From positions 1-64,000 of the forward strand of contig NZ_JQKB01000032.1 in assembly GCF_000745835.1 (NCBI RefSeq): a stretch of 64,000 nt of DNA, in the 5' to 3' direction. Source of the stretch: Belnapia moabensis DSM 16746 (GTDB lineage: Bacteria; Pseudomonadota; Alphaproteobacteria; Acetobacterales; Acetobacteraceae). Below are positions 1 to 7,008 of this stretch, piece by piece. Every line of letters starts with the position of its first letter. The stretch's first letter is position 1. Under the pieces are notes generated by a model. It was not told where the DNA came from. It ran no database searches and worked only from the letters and a program-made list of their open reading frames with translations. Made by a program: the position numbers and the translations under genes.

Positions 1-172
1 GCAGGGTCTGCCGGTCCATGCCGCAGGTTGCGGCCGCGTCCGTGCGCGACTGCCCTTCCAGTACCAAGGCAAGAGCCAGCATGCGTCGCGCTGCGTTCGC
101 GTCCCGACTGCGAGCTGCAGCCTGCCTCAGGGCATCCGCCGACAAGTCCTGCCGCGTGATCACCACCGCCAT
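1..172 (-). CDS. IS630-type transposase, N-terminal fragment (runs off the window)
   Basis: Reading leftward from the ATG at 172, the frame is open to the window edge (57 codons) and begins MAVVITRQDLSADALRQAA, then a segment ending LVLEGQSRTDAA and CGMDRQTL. This is the usual start of IS630-family transposases: a helix-turn-helix that binds the element ends, followed in full-length members by a DDE catalytic domain, which would lie outside the window. Whether the element is intact cannot be judged. A truncated host gene ends beside it, which supports a real insertion. Confidence 0.75.
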   Translation of the reverse strand, partial: MAVVITRQDLSADALRQAAARSRDANAARRMLALALVLEGQSRTDAAATCGMDRQTL

Positions 173-266
173 CGCAAGCCTCCCGAATCGAACCCCCGGG
201 AGACAGCGAATCACGCCCGCCGCAAACCGCGGATCACATGCGAGTCAGTGACCATGGCGGTTGGTA
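1..266 (-). mobile_element. Right part of an IS630-type insertion sequence
   Basis: The transposase start at 172 and the break in the arylformamidase-like frame bracket one end of the element. IS630/Tc1-mariner elements insert at TA; the sequence at 265-268 is TATA, exactly where homology to the hydrolase stops. The outer boundary near 266 is therefore inferred. The terminal inverted repeat cannot be confirmed because the other end is missing. Confidence 0.5.
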
Positions 267-541
267 TAAGACCGCTTGTCCAGCTTCCGGTTGCGCCAGT
301 ACCCGCCATGGATGAACGCGAGCACCGGGGCATGTCCGGCGGCCGGAAGCAGCAGGTCGAGGCTCTGCCGGGGGGATGCGCCGTAGGCGAGGTCTGACCG
401 GACTGTGGCGCGGCGGTGGAAGGCCTCGCTCAGCCCGATCCACCGCTCGAGCGTGCTGGCCACGTCCACGCTGGGCCAGTGCGCAGGCATGTATTCCCGC
501 TCGAGCAGCGCGGCGTCCTGGCCGCTAAACGTCACCGGCAT
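245..541 (-). pseudogene. Arylformamidase-like alpha/beta hydrolase, truncated by the IS
   Basis: The frame starts at 541 and carries a kynurenine-formamidase-like N-terminus: LEREYMPAHWPSVD, a linker, then the oxyanion-hole strand VLAFIHGGYWR and LDKRSY. Family members continue for about 170 more residues with the GxSxG nucleophile elbow and catalytic Asp/His. Here the frame instead enters the neighbouring insertion sequence near 266 and stops at 245. About 92 native residues remain, with no catalytic triad, so the gene is almost certainly dead. Esterases of this family hydrolyse N-formylkynurenine or related amides and esters. Confidence 0.65.
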
Positions 542-652
542 ACCTGCTCTCCTCCCTGCTGAAGTCGGGGTCCAGGCGCCACAACGGGGCGTGCAGGCGC
601 TGCCAGCCTTGCCGATGGCACAGAACCGTCCACGCCATTGTAAGGCGCAAAT

Positions 653-681
653 CTTGAGTTCAGGACATACTGGAACTCAAG
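653..681 (-). terminator. Stem-loop after the SDR gene
   Basis: Perfect 9-bp inverted repeat CTTGAGTTC (653-661) and GAACTCAAG (673-681) with an 11-nt loop, 12 nt past the stop of the leftward SDR gene. On the minus strand it is followed by ATTTG, a weak U-tract. A terminator is the simplest reading; an operator is possible. Confidence 0.5.
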
Positions 682-693
682 GGCTAAGAGGCC

Positions 694-1473
694 CTAGACG
701 TGCTGCCCGCCATTGATGTGGATCTCGGCGCCATTCACATAGGACGACGCATCCGAGCACAGGAAGTAGATCGCCTTCGCCACCTCGGCCGGCTTGCCCA
801 GACGCCGCATCGGGATCTGCTCCTCGACGATCTTCTCCGTCCCCGGCGACAGGATCGAGGTGTCGATCTCCCCCGGCGAGATCGCGTTCACCCGGATGCC
901 AAGCGGCCCGAAGTCATGCGCCATCTCGCGCGTCAGCGACATCAGCGCCGCCTTCGAGGTCGCATAGGCCGCCCCGGCGAAGGGATGCACCTTGCTCCCG
1001 GCGATGGAGGTGACGTTCACCACCGCCCCCTTGGTCTTCTGCAACTCCTCCACCAGCCCGCGCGCCAGCATGATCGAGGAGAAGAAATTCACCTGGAACA
1101 CCCATTTCCAGTCGTCGATCGCGGTGTCCATCGTGCCGAGCCGCGCCCCGCCTGCCCCCTTCGGCGAGATGCCGGCATTGTTGACCAGCGCATCCAGCCG
1201 CCCGCCATCCGGGATCAGCCGCTCGCGGATTTCCTCGATCGCCCGCACCGTGTCGCCGGCATCGGACAGGTCGGCCTGGATGTGGTCCTCGGGCCCCATC
1301 TCCCAGGGGCATTCCTCGGGGAAGGGCTGGCGCGAGACGGTGACGACGCGCCACCCTGCGGCCGAGAAGACCTTGACGGTCGCATGTCCGATGCCGCGCG
1401 AGGCGCCGGTCAGCAGCAGCACGCGCCGACTCTGATTGGGCGTGTGGCGGACCACGGGGGTTGGCATCGACAT
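694..1473 (-). CDS. SDR family NAD(P)-dependent oxidoreductase
   Basis: 259-residue classical short-chain dehydrogenase. The cofactor motif TGASRGIG sits near residue 22, NNAG near 90-95, and the catalytic SIAG...YATSK further on, with the PGEIDT segment after it. The C-terminal YVNGAEIHINGGQ is typical of FabG-like members. It oxidises or reduces an alcohol/ketone; the substrate cannot be told. The start at 1473 gives a 22-residue tail before the Rossmann fold; an in-frame ATG at 1467 is an alternative. Transcribed alone, with a stem-loop after its stop. Confidence 0.85.
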   Translation of the reverse strand: MSMPTPVVRHTPNQSRRVLLLTGASRGIGHATVKVFSAAGWRVVTVSRQPFPEECPWEMGPEDHIQADLSDAGDTVRAIEEIRERLIPDGGRLDALVNNAGISPKGAGGARLGTMDTAIDDWKWVFQVNFFSSIMLARGLVEELQKTKGAVVNVTSIAGSKVHPFAGAAYATSKAALMSLTREMAHDFGPLGIRVNAISPGEIDTSILSPGTEKIVEEQIPMRRLGKPAEVAKAIYFLCSDASSYVNGAEIHINGGQHV

Positions 1474-1566
1474 CGGGGGAACTCTCTCTGCGGGTCCGGG
1501 GCGCAGGCTACGCCGCCCGGCCCGCTTCGGCCAGCAGCTTGCCGGTAGGGGAGGGGGCTCGCGCCC

Positions 1567-1917
1567 CTACTCCGCCGCCTGCGACATCTGCCGCGCCGCC
1601 ATCCAGGCCTCGCCCCAGCGCATCAGCGCCAGCAGCACCGGCTCCAGGCTCCGCCCCTCGGCGGTCAGGCTGTACTCCACCCTTGGCGGCACCTCGGCGA
1701 AGACCGTCCGCACCACCAGCCCCGCCTCCTCCAGCTCGCGCAGCTGCTTCACCAGCATCCGCTGCGTCACCCCGCCCAGCTTCCGCCGCAGCGCGTTGAA
1801 GCGCAGCGTCCCGTCGAGCAGATGGTAGAGGATGACCCCCTTCCACTTGCCGTCGATCAGGTCGAGCGCCGCCTCCACCGGGCATCCGGGGGCGCAGTCA
1901 TAGCGTTTCCGCTTCAT
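1567..1917 (-). CDS. HxlR family winged-helix transcriptional regulator
   Basis: 116 residues, the normal size for HxlR proteins. It shows the N-terminal [15 protein letters not shown], the recognition region [18 protein letters not shown] and the wing [14 protein letters not shown]. Cys8 and Cys12 (CAPGC) fit the redox- or electrophile-sensing cysteine found in many members such as YodB and QorR. ATG at 1917 is chosen because homology begins there, although the frame stays open far upstream. Divergent from a quinone-reductase-like gene, a common regulator/target arrangement in this family. A TAGGGG/CCCCTA stem overlaps its stop codon and may help termination. Confidence 0.85.
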   Translation of the reverse strand: MKRKRYDCAPGCPVEAALDLIDGKWKGVILYHLLDGTLRFNALRRKLGGVTQRMLVKQLRELEEAGLVVRTVFAEVPPRVEYSLTAEGRSLEPVLLALMRWGEAWMAARQMSQAAE

Positions 1918-1936
1918 TGGGGGCGGTATCCAAACG

Positions 1937-1949
1937 GGTACTATGTGCC
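1937..1949. promoter_or_regulatory. Candidate HxlR operator
   Basis: Imperfect palindrome GGTAC-TAT-GTGCC (half-sites match at 4 of 5 bases) in the 102-bp gap between the divergent HxlR and quinone reductase genes. HxlR proteins bind short GTAC-type palindromes as dimers. The assignment rests on position and symmetry only. Confidence 0.35.
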
Positions 1950-2019
1950 GAATTATGCCGTATCGCGCCGCGCGGCACCACGCCCCATCCTCCACCCACC
2001 CCATCGAGGAGACCCGGCG

Positions 2020-3033
2020 ATGTTCGCCATCGGCTACCGCACCCCGTCCCCCATCACCGCCCCCGAGGCGCTGGTCGAGCTCGACCTGCCGAAGCCCACC
2101 CCCGGCCCGCGAGACCTGCTCGTCGCCGTCGAGGCCGTCTCGGTGAACCCGGTCGACGTGAAGCAGCGCGCCGCCGCCGCCCCGCCCGCCGGCGGGGCCC
2201 GCATCCTCGGCTTCGACGCCGCTGGCACCGTGGAGGCCGTCGGCGCCGAGGTCACCCTCTTCCGCCCCGGCGACCAGGTCTTCTACGCCGGCGCCATCGA
2301 CCGCCCCGGCAGCAACGCCACCCACCAGCTTGTGGACGAGCGCATCGTCGGCCCGAAGCCGCAAAGCCTCGGCTTCGCCGAATCCGCCGCCCTGCCGCTC
2401 ACGGCGATCACCGCCTGGGAGTTGCTCTTCGACCGCCTCGGCATCCCCCGCGAGGGCGGCGAAGGCCAAAGCCTGCTGATCGTCAACGGCGCGGGCGGCG
2501 TCGGCTCCATCCTCACGCAGATCGCCCGCCAGCTCACCCGGCTGACGGTCATCGCCACCGCCTCCCGCCCCGAGACCACCGACTGGTGCCGCGCGATGGG
2601 CGCCCACCACGTCATCGACCACCGCCAGCCGCTCGACGAGGGCCTCGCCGCCATCGGCATCCCCGCCGTCAGCCACATCGCCAGCCTGACCGCGACCGAC
2701 CGGCACCTCCCCGCTATCGCGCGCGCCATCGCCCCGCAGGGCCGCGTCGCCATGATCGACGACCCGGCGACGCTCGACATCGTCCCCTTCAAGCGCAAGA
2801 GCGTCTCCCTGCACTGGGAGCTGATGTTCACCCGCTCCCTCTTCGGCACGCCCGACATGGCGGAGCAGCACCGCCTGCTGACCGAGGTCTCCCACCTGGT
2901 CGATGCCGGTACCCTCCGCACCACCATGACCTACCATGGCGGCCGTATCGACGCCGCCAACCTCCGCGCCCTGCATGCGCTACTGGAAAGCGGCCGCAGC
3001 ATCGGCAAGGCCGTGCTGGCCGGCTTCGGTTGA
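2020..3033 (+). CDS. Quinone oxidoreductase / zinc-type alcohol dehydrogenase-like (MDR family)
   Basis: 337 residues of the medium-chain dehydrogenase fold, closest in style to the ZDH/quinone reductase branch: N-terminal GroES-like part with [11 protein letters not shown] and [12 protein letters not shown], then the NADPH-binding [16 protein letters not shown] near residue 160 and VIDHRQPL. It lacks the structural-zinc cysteine cluster, as expected for quinone reductases. It probably reduces quinones or alpha,beta-unsaturated carbonyls with NADPH. The start at 2020 has GAGGAG just upstream. Divergent from the HxlR gene, which probably represses it until an electrophile appears. Confidence 0.85.
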   Translation: MFAIGYRTPSPITAPEALVELDLPKPTPGPRDLLVAVEAVSVNPVDVKQRAAAAPPAGGARILGFDAAGTVEAVGAEVTLFRPGDQVFYAGAIDRPGSNATHQLVDERIVGPKPQSLGFAESAALPLTAITAWELLFDRLGIPREGGEGQSLLIVNGAGGVGSILTQIARQLTRLTVIATASRPETTDWCRAMGAHHVIDHRQPLDEGLAAIGIPAVSHIASLTATDRHLPAIARAIAPQGRVAMIDDPATLDIVPFKRKSVSLHWELMFTRSLFGTPDMAEQHRLLTEVSHLVDAGTLRTTMTYHGGRIDAANLRALHALLESGRSIGKAVLAGFG

Positions 3034-3130
3034 GGTCCCCACGCCACGGTTGAGCGGCGCCGCGGCCAGGGCGACCCCTCGGCACGCGGAAGCCTTGGCG
3101 CCCGGCGGCGCGCTTGTGTAACTAGGCGGC

Positions 3131-4672
3131 GTGCGCGCAATCCTCCTCCTCGCCTGCCTTGGCAGCCTGACCCTCGCCGCCCCCACCCCGGTCCTCGCCA
3201 CCCGCCCGGCCGGGCCCATCGTCGTCGCCCAGGCCGCGCCCAGCCCCGCGCTGCTCCGCCTGGCCGACCGCCTCCGCCGGCTGGAGGAGGACGGTCTCGA
3301 CCCCCGCGCCTACGCCATCCCCGCCGATGCCGAGGCCGAGCGCGACCCCTCTGCCTGGCAGTCCGCCCTGCTTCGCGCCTCCATCGCCGCCCTGACCGAC
3401 TTGCTGCACGGCCGCGTCCATGACCTGCCGAATCGCCTCGACCTCCGCCGCGACACCGCTGCTACCCCCCTCGGCCCCTGGCTGACCCAACTCCAGGCCT
3501 CGCCCGACCCCGCCGCGCTGATCGACCGCGCCGCCCTCCTCGCGCCGGAGGCCGCCCCGCTGAAGCGCGCGCTGGCCACCGCCCGCGCCCGCGTCGCCGC
3601 CGGCGGCTTCCCCCAGGTGCCGCCCATGCCCGGCACGGAGGCGCTGGAGCCCGGCACCGCAGACCCGCTCCGCGTCCCGGCGCTCCGCGCCCGCCTGGTG
3701 CTGATCGACCCGGTGCTGGCCGCCAATCCCGGCGAGGGCGACACCTATGATGAGCCGCTGGTCGCCGCCGCCCGCCGCTTCCAGGCCGCCGAGGGGCTGG
3801 AGGCCGATGGCCGCATCGGCCGCCTCAGCCTCGCCGCCCTCAACCGCCCGGCCGAGGCCATCGTCCGCCAGCTCCGCATCGCCCTCGACATGCGCCGCGC
3901 CGCCCCCCGGCCGCCCGCCGAGCGGCATATCGAGGTCAACATCCCCTTCCAGTCCTTCACCATGGCCGAAGGCGGCCGGACCCTGCTGGAGATGCCGGTG
4001 ATCGTCGGCAAGCCCTCCCGCGCCACGCCGATGATGCAGCTCCGGCTCAACGCCGTGCAGTTCAATCCGCAATGGGGCGTGCCCGAGCGCAACGCGCGCG
4101 AGGACCTGCTGCCGCGCTTCCGCCGCGACCCGCGCGCCATGATGGAGAAGGGCTTCCGCGTCTACAGCTATGTCGACGGCCAGCGCGTCGAGGTCGATCC
4201 CACGACGATCGACTGGTCGAGCGTGAACCCGCAGCGGTTCCCCTATGTTGTCCGGCAGGATGCGGGCGAGATCAACGCGCTCGGCCGCATCAAATTCATC
4301 ATGCCGAACACCGAGGACATCTACATGCACGACACGCCCGACCGGCACCTGTTCCGGCGCCCCGACCGGGCCTTCTCCTCCGGCTGCATCCGCCTGGAGA
4401 AGCCGATGGAGCTGCTGGACGCGCTGCTGCAGGGCGTTCCCGGCTGGGACCGCGCCCGGGCCGACCGCGTGCTGGCCAGCCGCGTCACCACCGGCCTCGC
4501 CCTGCCGCGCGGCATCCCCGTCCGCCTGCACTACACGACGGTTGTGGTGGAGAAGGGCGAAGTGCGGATGCGCCCCGATATCTACGGACTCGACGCCGCC
4601 TATGCCCGCGCGCTGGACGCCGGCCGCACCCGCGTCGCCAGCGCCCCCCTGGCCGCGACCGGCGCCCGCTGA
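3131..4672 (+). CDS. Murein L,D-transpeptidase (YcbB/LdtD-like)
   Basis: 513 residues starting at a GTG, with a signal peptide (MRAILLLACLGSLTLAA). A peptidoglycan-binding-like repeat (FQAAEGLEADGRIGRLSLAAL) lies near residues 218-240, followed by the YkuD catalytic domain. The active site reads HDTP at residue 400 and RAFSSGCIRL with the nucleophile Cys419. These periplasmic enzymes form 3-3 cross-links between meso-diaminopimelate residues and attach proteins to the wall. The large insertion before the catalytic Cys is typical of YcbB. Its stop overlaps the next start (TGATG), so the two are probably translationally coupled. Confidence 0.9.
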   Translation: MRAILLLACLGSLTLAAPTPVLATRPAGPIVVAQAAPSPALLRLADRLRRLEEDGLDPRAYAIPADAEAERDPSAWQSALLRASIAALTDLLHGRVHDLPNRLDLRRDTAATPLGPWLTQLQASPDPAALIDRAALLAPEAAPLKRALATARARVAAGGFPQVPPMPGTEALEPGTADPLRVPALRARLVLIDPVLAANPGEGDTYDEPLVAAARRFQAAEGLEADGRIGRLSLAALNRPAEAIVRQLRIALDMRRAAPRPPAERHIEVNIPFQSFTMAEGGRTLLEMPVIVGKPSRATPMMQLRLNAVQFNPQWGVPERNAREDLLPRFRRDPRAMMEKGFRVYSYVDGQRVEVDPTTIDWSSVNPQRFPYVVRQDAGEINALGRIKFIMPNTEDIYMHDTPDRHLFRRPDRAFSSGCIRLEKPMELLDALLQGVPGWDRARADRVLASRVTTGLALPRGIPVRLHYTTVVVEKGEVRMRPDIYGLDAAYARALDAGRTRVASAPLAATGAR

Positions 4673-5220
4673 TGGACTGCCCCTGCTGCTCCCGCCGCGG
4701 CCTCCTCCGCGGCGCCCTCGGCCTCGGCCTCGCCTGCACCGGCATCGCCGTTTCCCCTGCCCAGGTCCTCGGCGGCGGCCCCCGCAGCCTCGCCATCCAG
4801 CGCGTGCAGACCGGCGAGAGCTTCGAGGGCGCCTACTGGCGCGACGGCCGCTACGACCGCGCGGCCCTGCAACAGCTCGACTGGCTCCTCCGCGACCCCT
4901 CTATGGAGGAGGCGACGCCCATGGACCCCCGCCTCTTCGACGTCCTCGCCGCCGTCGCCCGGCAGATGGAGGCGACCGAGGGCTACCAGGTCATCAGCGG
5001 CTACCGCGCGCCGGAGACCAACGCCGCCCGCGCCCGCGAATCCCGCCGCGTCTCCCGCGCCAGCCTGCACATGTCGGGCATGGCCGCCGATGTCCGCCTG
5101 ATGGGCCGCGAGAGCCTCGGCATGGCGAGGCTCGCCGCCGAGATGCAGCTGGGCGGCGTCGGCCTCTACCGCCGCGACGGCTTCGTCCATCTCGACTGCG
5201 GCCCCATCCGCCGCTGGTGA
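4672..5220 (+). CDS. DUF882 / YcbK-like peptidase M15 family protein
   Basis: 182 residues with a twin-arginine-like leader (SRRGLLRGALGLGLACTG) and a cleavage region near residue 30. The mature part has the DUF882/M15 motifs SGYRAPETN, SLHMSGMAADVR and GGVGLYRRDGFVHLDCG; the His/Asp/His pattern forms the zinc site of D-Ala-D-Ala-type metallopeptidases. In several bacteria these proteins are encoded beside YcbB-type L,D-transpeptidases, as here. It probably trims or binds peptidoglycan in the periplasm. ATG 4672 overlaps the preceding stop. Confidence 0.85.
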   Translation: MDCPCCSRRGLLRGALGLGLACTGIAVSPAQVLGGGPRSLAIQRVQTGESFEGAYWRDGRYDRAALQQLDWLLRDPSMEEATPMDPRLFDVLAAVARQMEATEGYQVISGYRAPETNAARARESRRVSRASLHMSGMAADVRLMGRESLGMARLAAEMQLGGVGLYRRDGFVHLDCGPIRRW

Positions 5221-5253
5221 TCCCGGCCGGACCCGCCCCGGCCACCTCCACCC

Positions 5254-6090
5254 TTACGGCCCCCCGAGCACCCCCGCACAGGCCGCCGGCATCTGCGGCG
5301 CCGGCCCCGGCGGCCGGGGCGCCGGCCGCCGCGCCTCCGGCGTCAGCCACCAGGCGAGCGAGGCATCGCAGCCATCCCCCGGCGGCGGCGGCGCCTGCTC
5401 CCGGCACTCCGCCTGGCCGGCCGGGCAGCGCAGCCGCACATGCATGTGGCTGTCATGCCCCCGCCAGGGCCGCACCCGGTGCAGCCAGGCCGCCCCCGAA
5501 TCGGTCCGGCACAGCTCCCGCTTGATCGCATGGTTGACCAGCACCCGGTCCACCCCCGACTGCTCGGCGGCCAGCCGGATCAGCGCCGCATGCCGCGGCC
5601 GCCAGACGCGGGGATCGACCCCGCTCTCATCCGGCAGCACCAGCGATGGCACGGTGACATCCTCCCGCGCCGCGGCCGGCAGGGCGGGCTTCGGCGACAG
5701 CTCCAGCCAGACATCGACATCCAGCCCCGTCTGATGGCTCGCATGCCCATACGGCATCGGCCCGCCCCGCGGCTGCCCCATATCGCCGATCCAGAGCGCC
5801 GGAAAACCCTGGGCCTGAGCCTCCGCAGCGAACCGCTCGACGAAGCGAACCAGCGCCGGATGCCCCCAATGCCGGTTGCGCGAGACCCGCACGGCCTGCC
5901 ACCCCGGCCCGTCGGCCGGCAGCGCCACCGCGCCCGCGATGCAGCCGAGCCCCGTCCCGCCGACGATCCGCGCCGGCCCCGGCGCCGGCACCTTCGCCGC
6001 CGCCCAGGGCCCCGGCTGATCGATCCTTTCCGCCGCCGCCGGCCCCAGCGCCGCCAGCAGCATCACCACCCCCCAACGCCAGCCCCGCAT
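5254..6090 (-). CDS. mepA: Penicillin-insensitive murein endopeptidase
   Basis: 278 residues with a signal peptide (MRGWRWGVVMLLAALGPAAA). LAS-family metallopeptidase motifs are clear: VSRNRHWGHP, GHASHQTGLDVDVW (zinc His and Asp) and the late HDSHMHVRLRCP with the third His. MepA cleaves D-Ala-mDAP 4-3 cross-links and also mDAP-mDAP 3-3 bonds, the product of the L,D-transpeptidase encoded convergently alongside. ATG 6090 is chosen because the signal peptide starts there; an in-frame upstream extension to 6282 would overlap the next gene and has no signal. The C-terminus is Pro/Ala-rich. Confidence 0.9.
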   Translation of the reverse strand: MRGWRWGVVMLLAALGPAAAERIDQPGPWAAAKVPAPGPARIVGGTGLGCIAGAVALPADGPGWQAVRVSRNRHWGHPALVRFVERFAAEAQAQGFPALWIGDMGQPRGGPMPYGHASHQTGLDVDVWLELSPKPALPAAAREDVTVPSLVLPDESGVDPRVWRPRHAALIRLAAEQSGVDRVLVNHAIKRELCRTDSGAAWLHRVRPWRGHDSHMHVRLRCPAGQAECREQAPPPPGDGCDASLAWWLTPEARRPAPRPPGPAPQMPAACAGVLGGP

Positions 6091-6169
6091 CGGCGACTCC
6101 CCGGTCCATCCGGGCAGTATGCCGAAGCGGGCGGCGCCCAGCAGCCAGGCCGCGGGACGCCTGGCCGGA

Positions 6170-6733
6170 TCAGAAGCGGCGTTCGAAGACGGTGATGGTG
6201 TCGCCCGGCTGCACCACGCTGTCCCGCTTCGCCCGGTATTCCATCGCCCTGCCATCCGGCCCGATGCGGGTGACGGAGACATAGTCCTGGATGGCGCGGT
6301 AGTTGAAGCCGCCCGCCACGGCGACGGCCGTCAGCACCGTCATCCCCGGCTGATACGGGAACTGCCCACCCCTCTCGACCATGCCCAGCACGAAGACGGG
6401 GCGGTAGGTGATCACCTGCACCGCGGCCGAGGGATCGCGGAACAGGTTCTTGTCGCGCATCTCCTTCTCGACGGCGCGCTCGATCTCGCTGGTGGTGAGG
6501 CCCGCCGCGCGCACCGTGCCGATCAGCGGCAGCGCGATCGTCCCGGCGTCGCCGACGCGGAAATCGCCGGTGAGGCGCGGATCGTTGAAGACCGTGACAC
6601 GGAGCTGGTCCTCCGGCCCGATGCGGTAGGCCGAGATCGGCACCTCCGGCAGTAGCGGCAAGTTGGCGCCCGGCGAGGCGCAGGCCGCCACGGCACCAAG
6701 CAGCATCAGGGAGAACACGCGGCGAGATTGCAT
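6170..6733 (-). CDS. Polysaccharide export protein (Wza/GumB-like outer-membrane lipoprotein)
   Basis: 187 residues with a lipoprotein signal (LLLGAVAACAS, Cys at about 19). It has the Poly_export domain (YRIGPEDQLRVTVFNDPRL) and one SLBB-type domain (VFVLGMVERGGQFPYQPGMT, AGGFNYRA). These form the periplasmic and outer-membrane channel for exopolysaccharide. At 187 residues it is a short member lacking the long C-terminal part of E. coli Wza, similar in size to GumB-type proteins. Divergent from the Wzc-type kinase, its usual inner-membrane partner. Confidence 0.9.
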   Translation of the reverse strand: MQSRRVFSLMLLGAVAACASPGANLPLLPEVPISAYRIGPEDQLRVTVFNDPRLTGDFRVGDAGTIALPLIGTVRAAGLTTSEIERAVEKEMRDKNLFRDPSAAVQVITYRPVFVLGMVERGGQFPYQPGMTVLTAVAVAGGFNYRAIQDYVSVTRIGPDGRAMEYRAKRDSVVQPGDTITVFERRF

Positions 6734-6754
6734 CGTCTGGCTTTCCTTTCGTGA

Positions 6755-6780
6755 ACCGGGTCAGTGACTGACCGGGTCAG
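6755..6780. repeat. Overlapping direct and inverted repeat upstream of the export gene
   Basis: ACCGGGTCAG occurs at 6755-6764 and again at 6771-6780, 16 bp apart. The centre is a perfect inverted repeat GGTCAG-TGA-CTGACC (6759-6773). It lies just before the leftward export-protein start in the 275-bp divergent gap, a good place for a regulator binding site. No protein can be named. Confidence 0.4.
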
Positions 6781-6934
6781 GGACGCACGCGAACATGGCC
6801 GTCATGCGGCGATGTCCGCATCAGGCGACATGTCTCTGCCAGACATCGCGCGATCGGCACATTCGCGTTTCCTTGCGTTAATGGTTCATCACGCTGATGT
6901 TTGCGCTACGCAGCGTTGTTCCCTCGCCCGTTGG

Positions 6935-6964
6935 TTGACCCTCCTCTTCGCCAACGCGTATTGC
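6935..6964 (+). promoter_or_regulatory. Candidate promoter for the Wzc-type kinase
   Basis: TTGACC (6935-6940) and TATTGC (6959-6964) are spaced by 18 bp, about 45 bp before the ATG at 7009. The boxes are imperfect and GC-rich alphaproteobacterial promoters are hard to call by eye. Confidence 0.3.
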
Positions 6965-7008
6965 CCAAACCTCCGCAGCCATTGCCGCGAAGGGAAGACA
7001 CACCCCCT

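Noticed and set aside
1567-2976. HxlR reading frame open for 350 codons further upstream
   Set aside because: The extension lies antisense to the quinone reductase and has no homology; the family start MKRKRYD fits at 1917.
5225-5243. GGCCGG/CCGGCC hairpin between the convergent DUF882 and mepA genes
   Set aside because: Only six GC pairs and no T-run; such stems are common by chance at this GC content.
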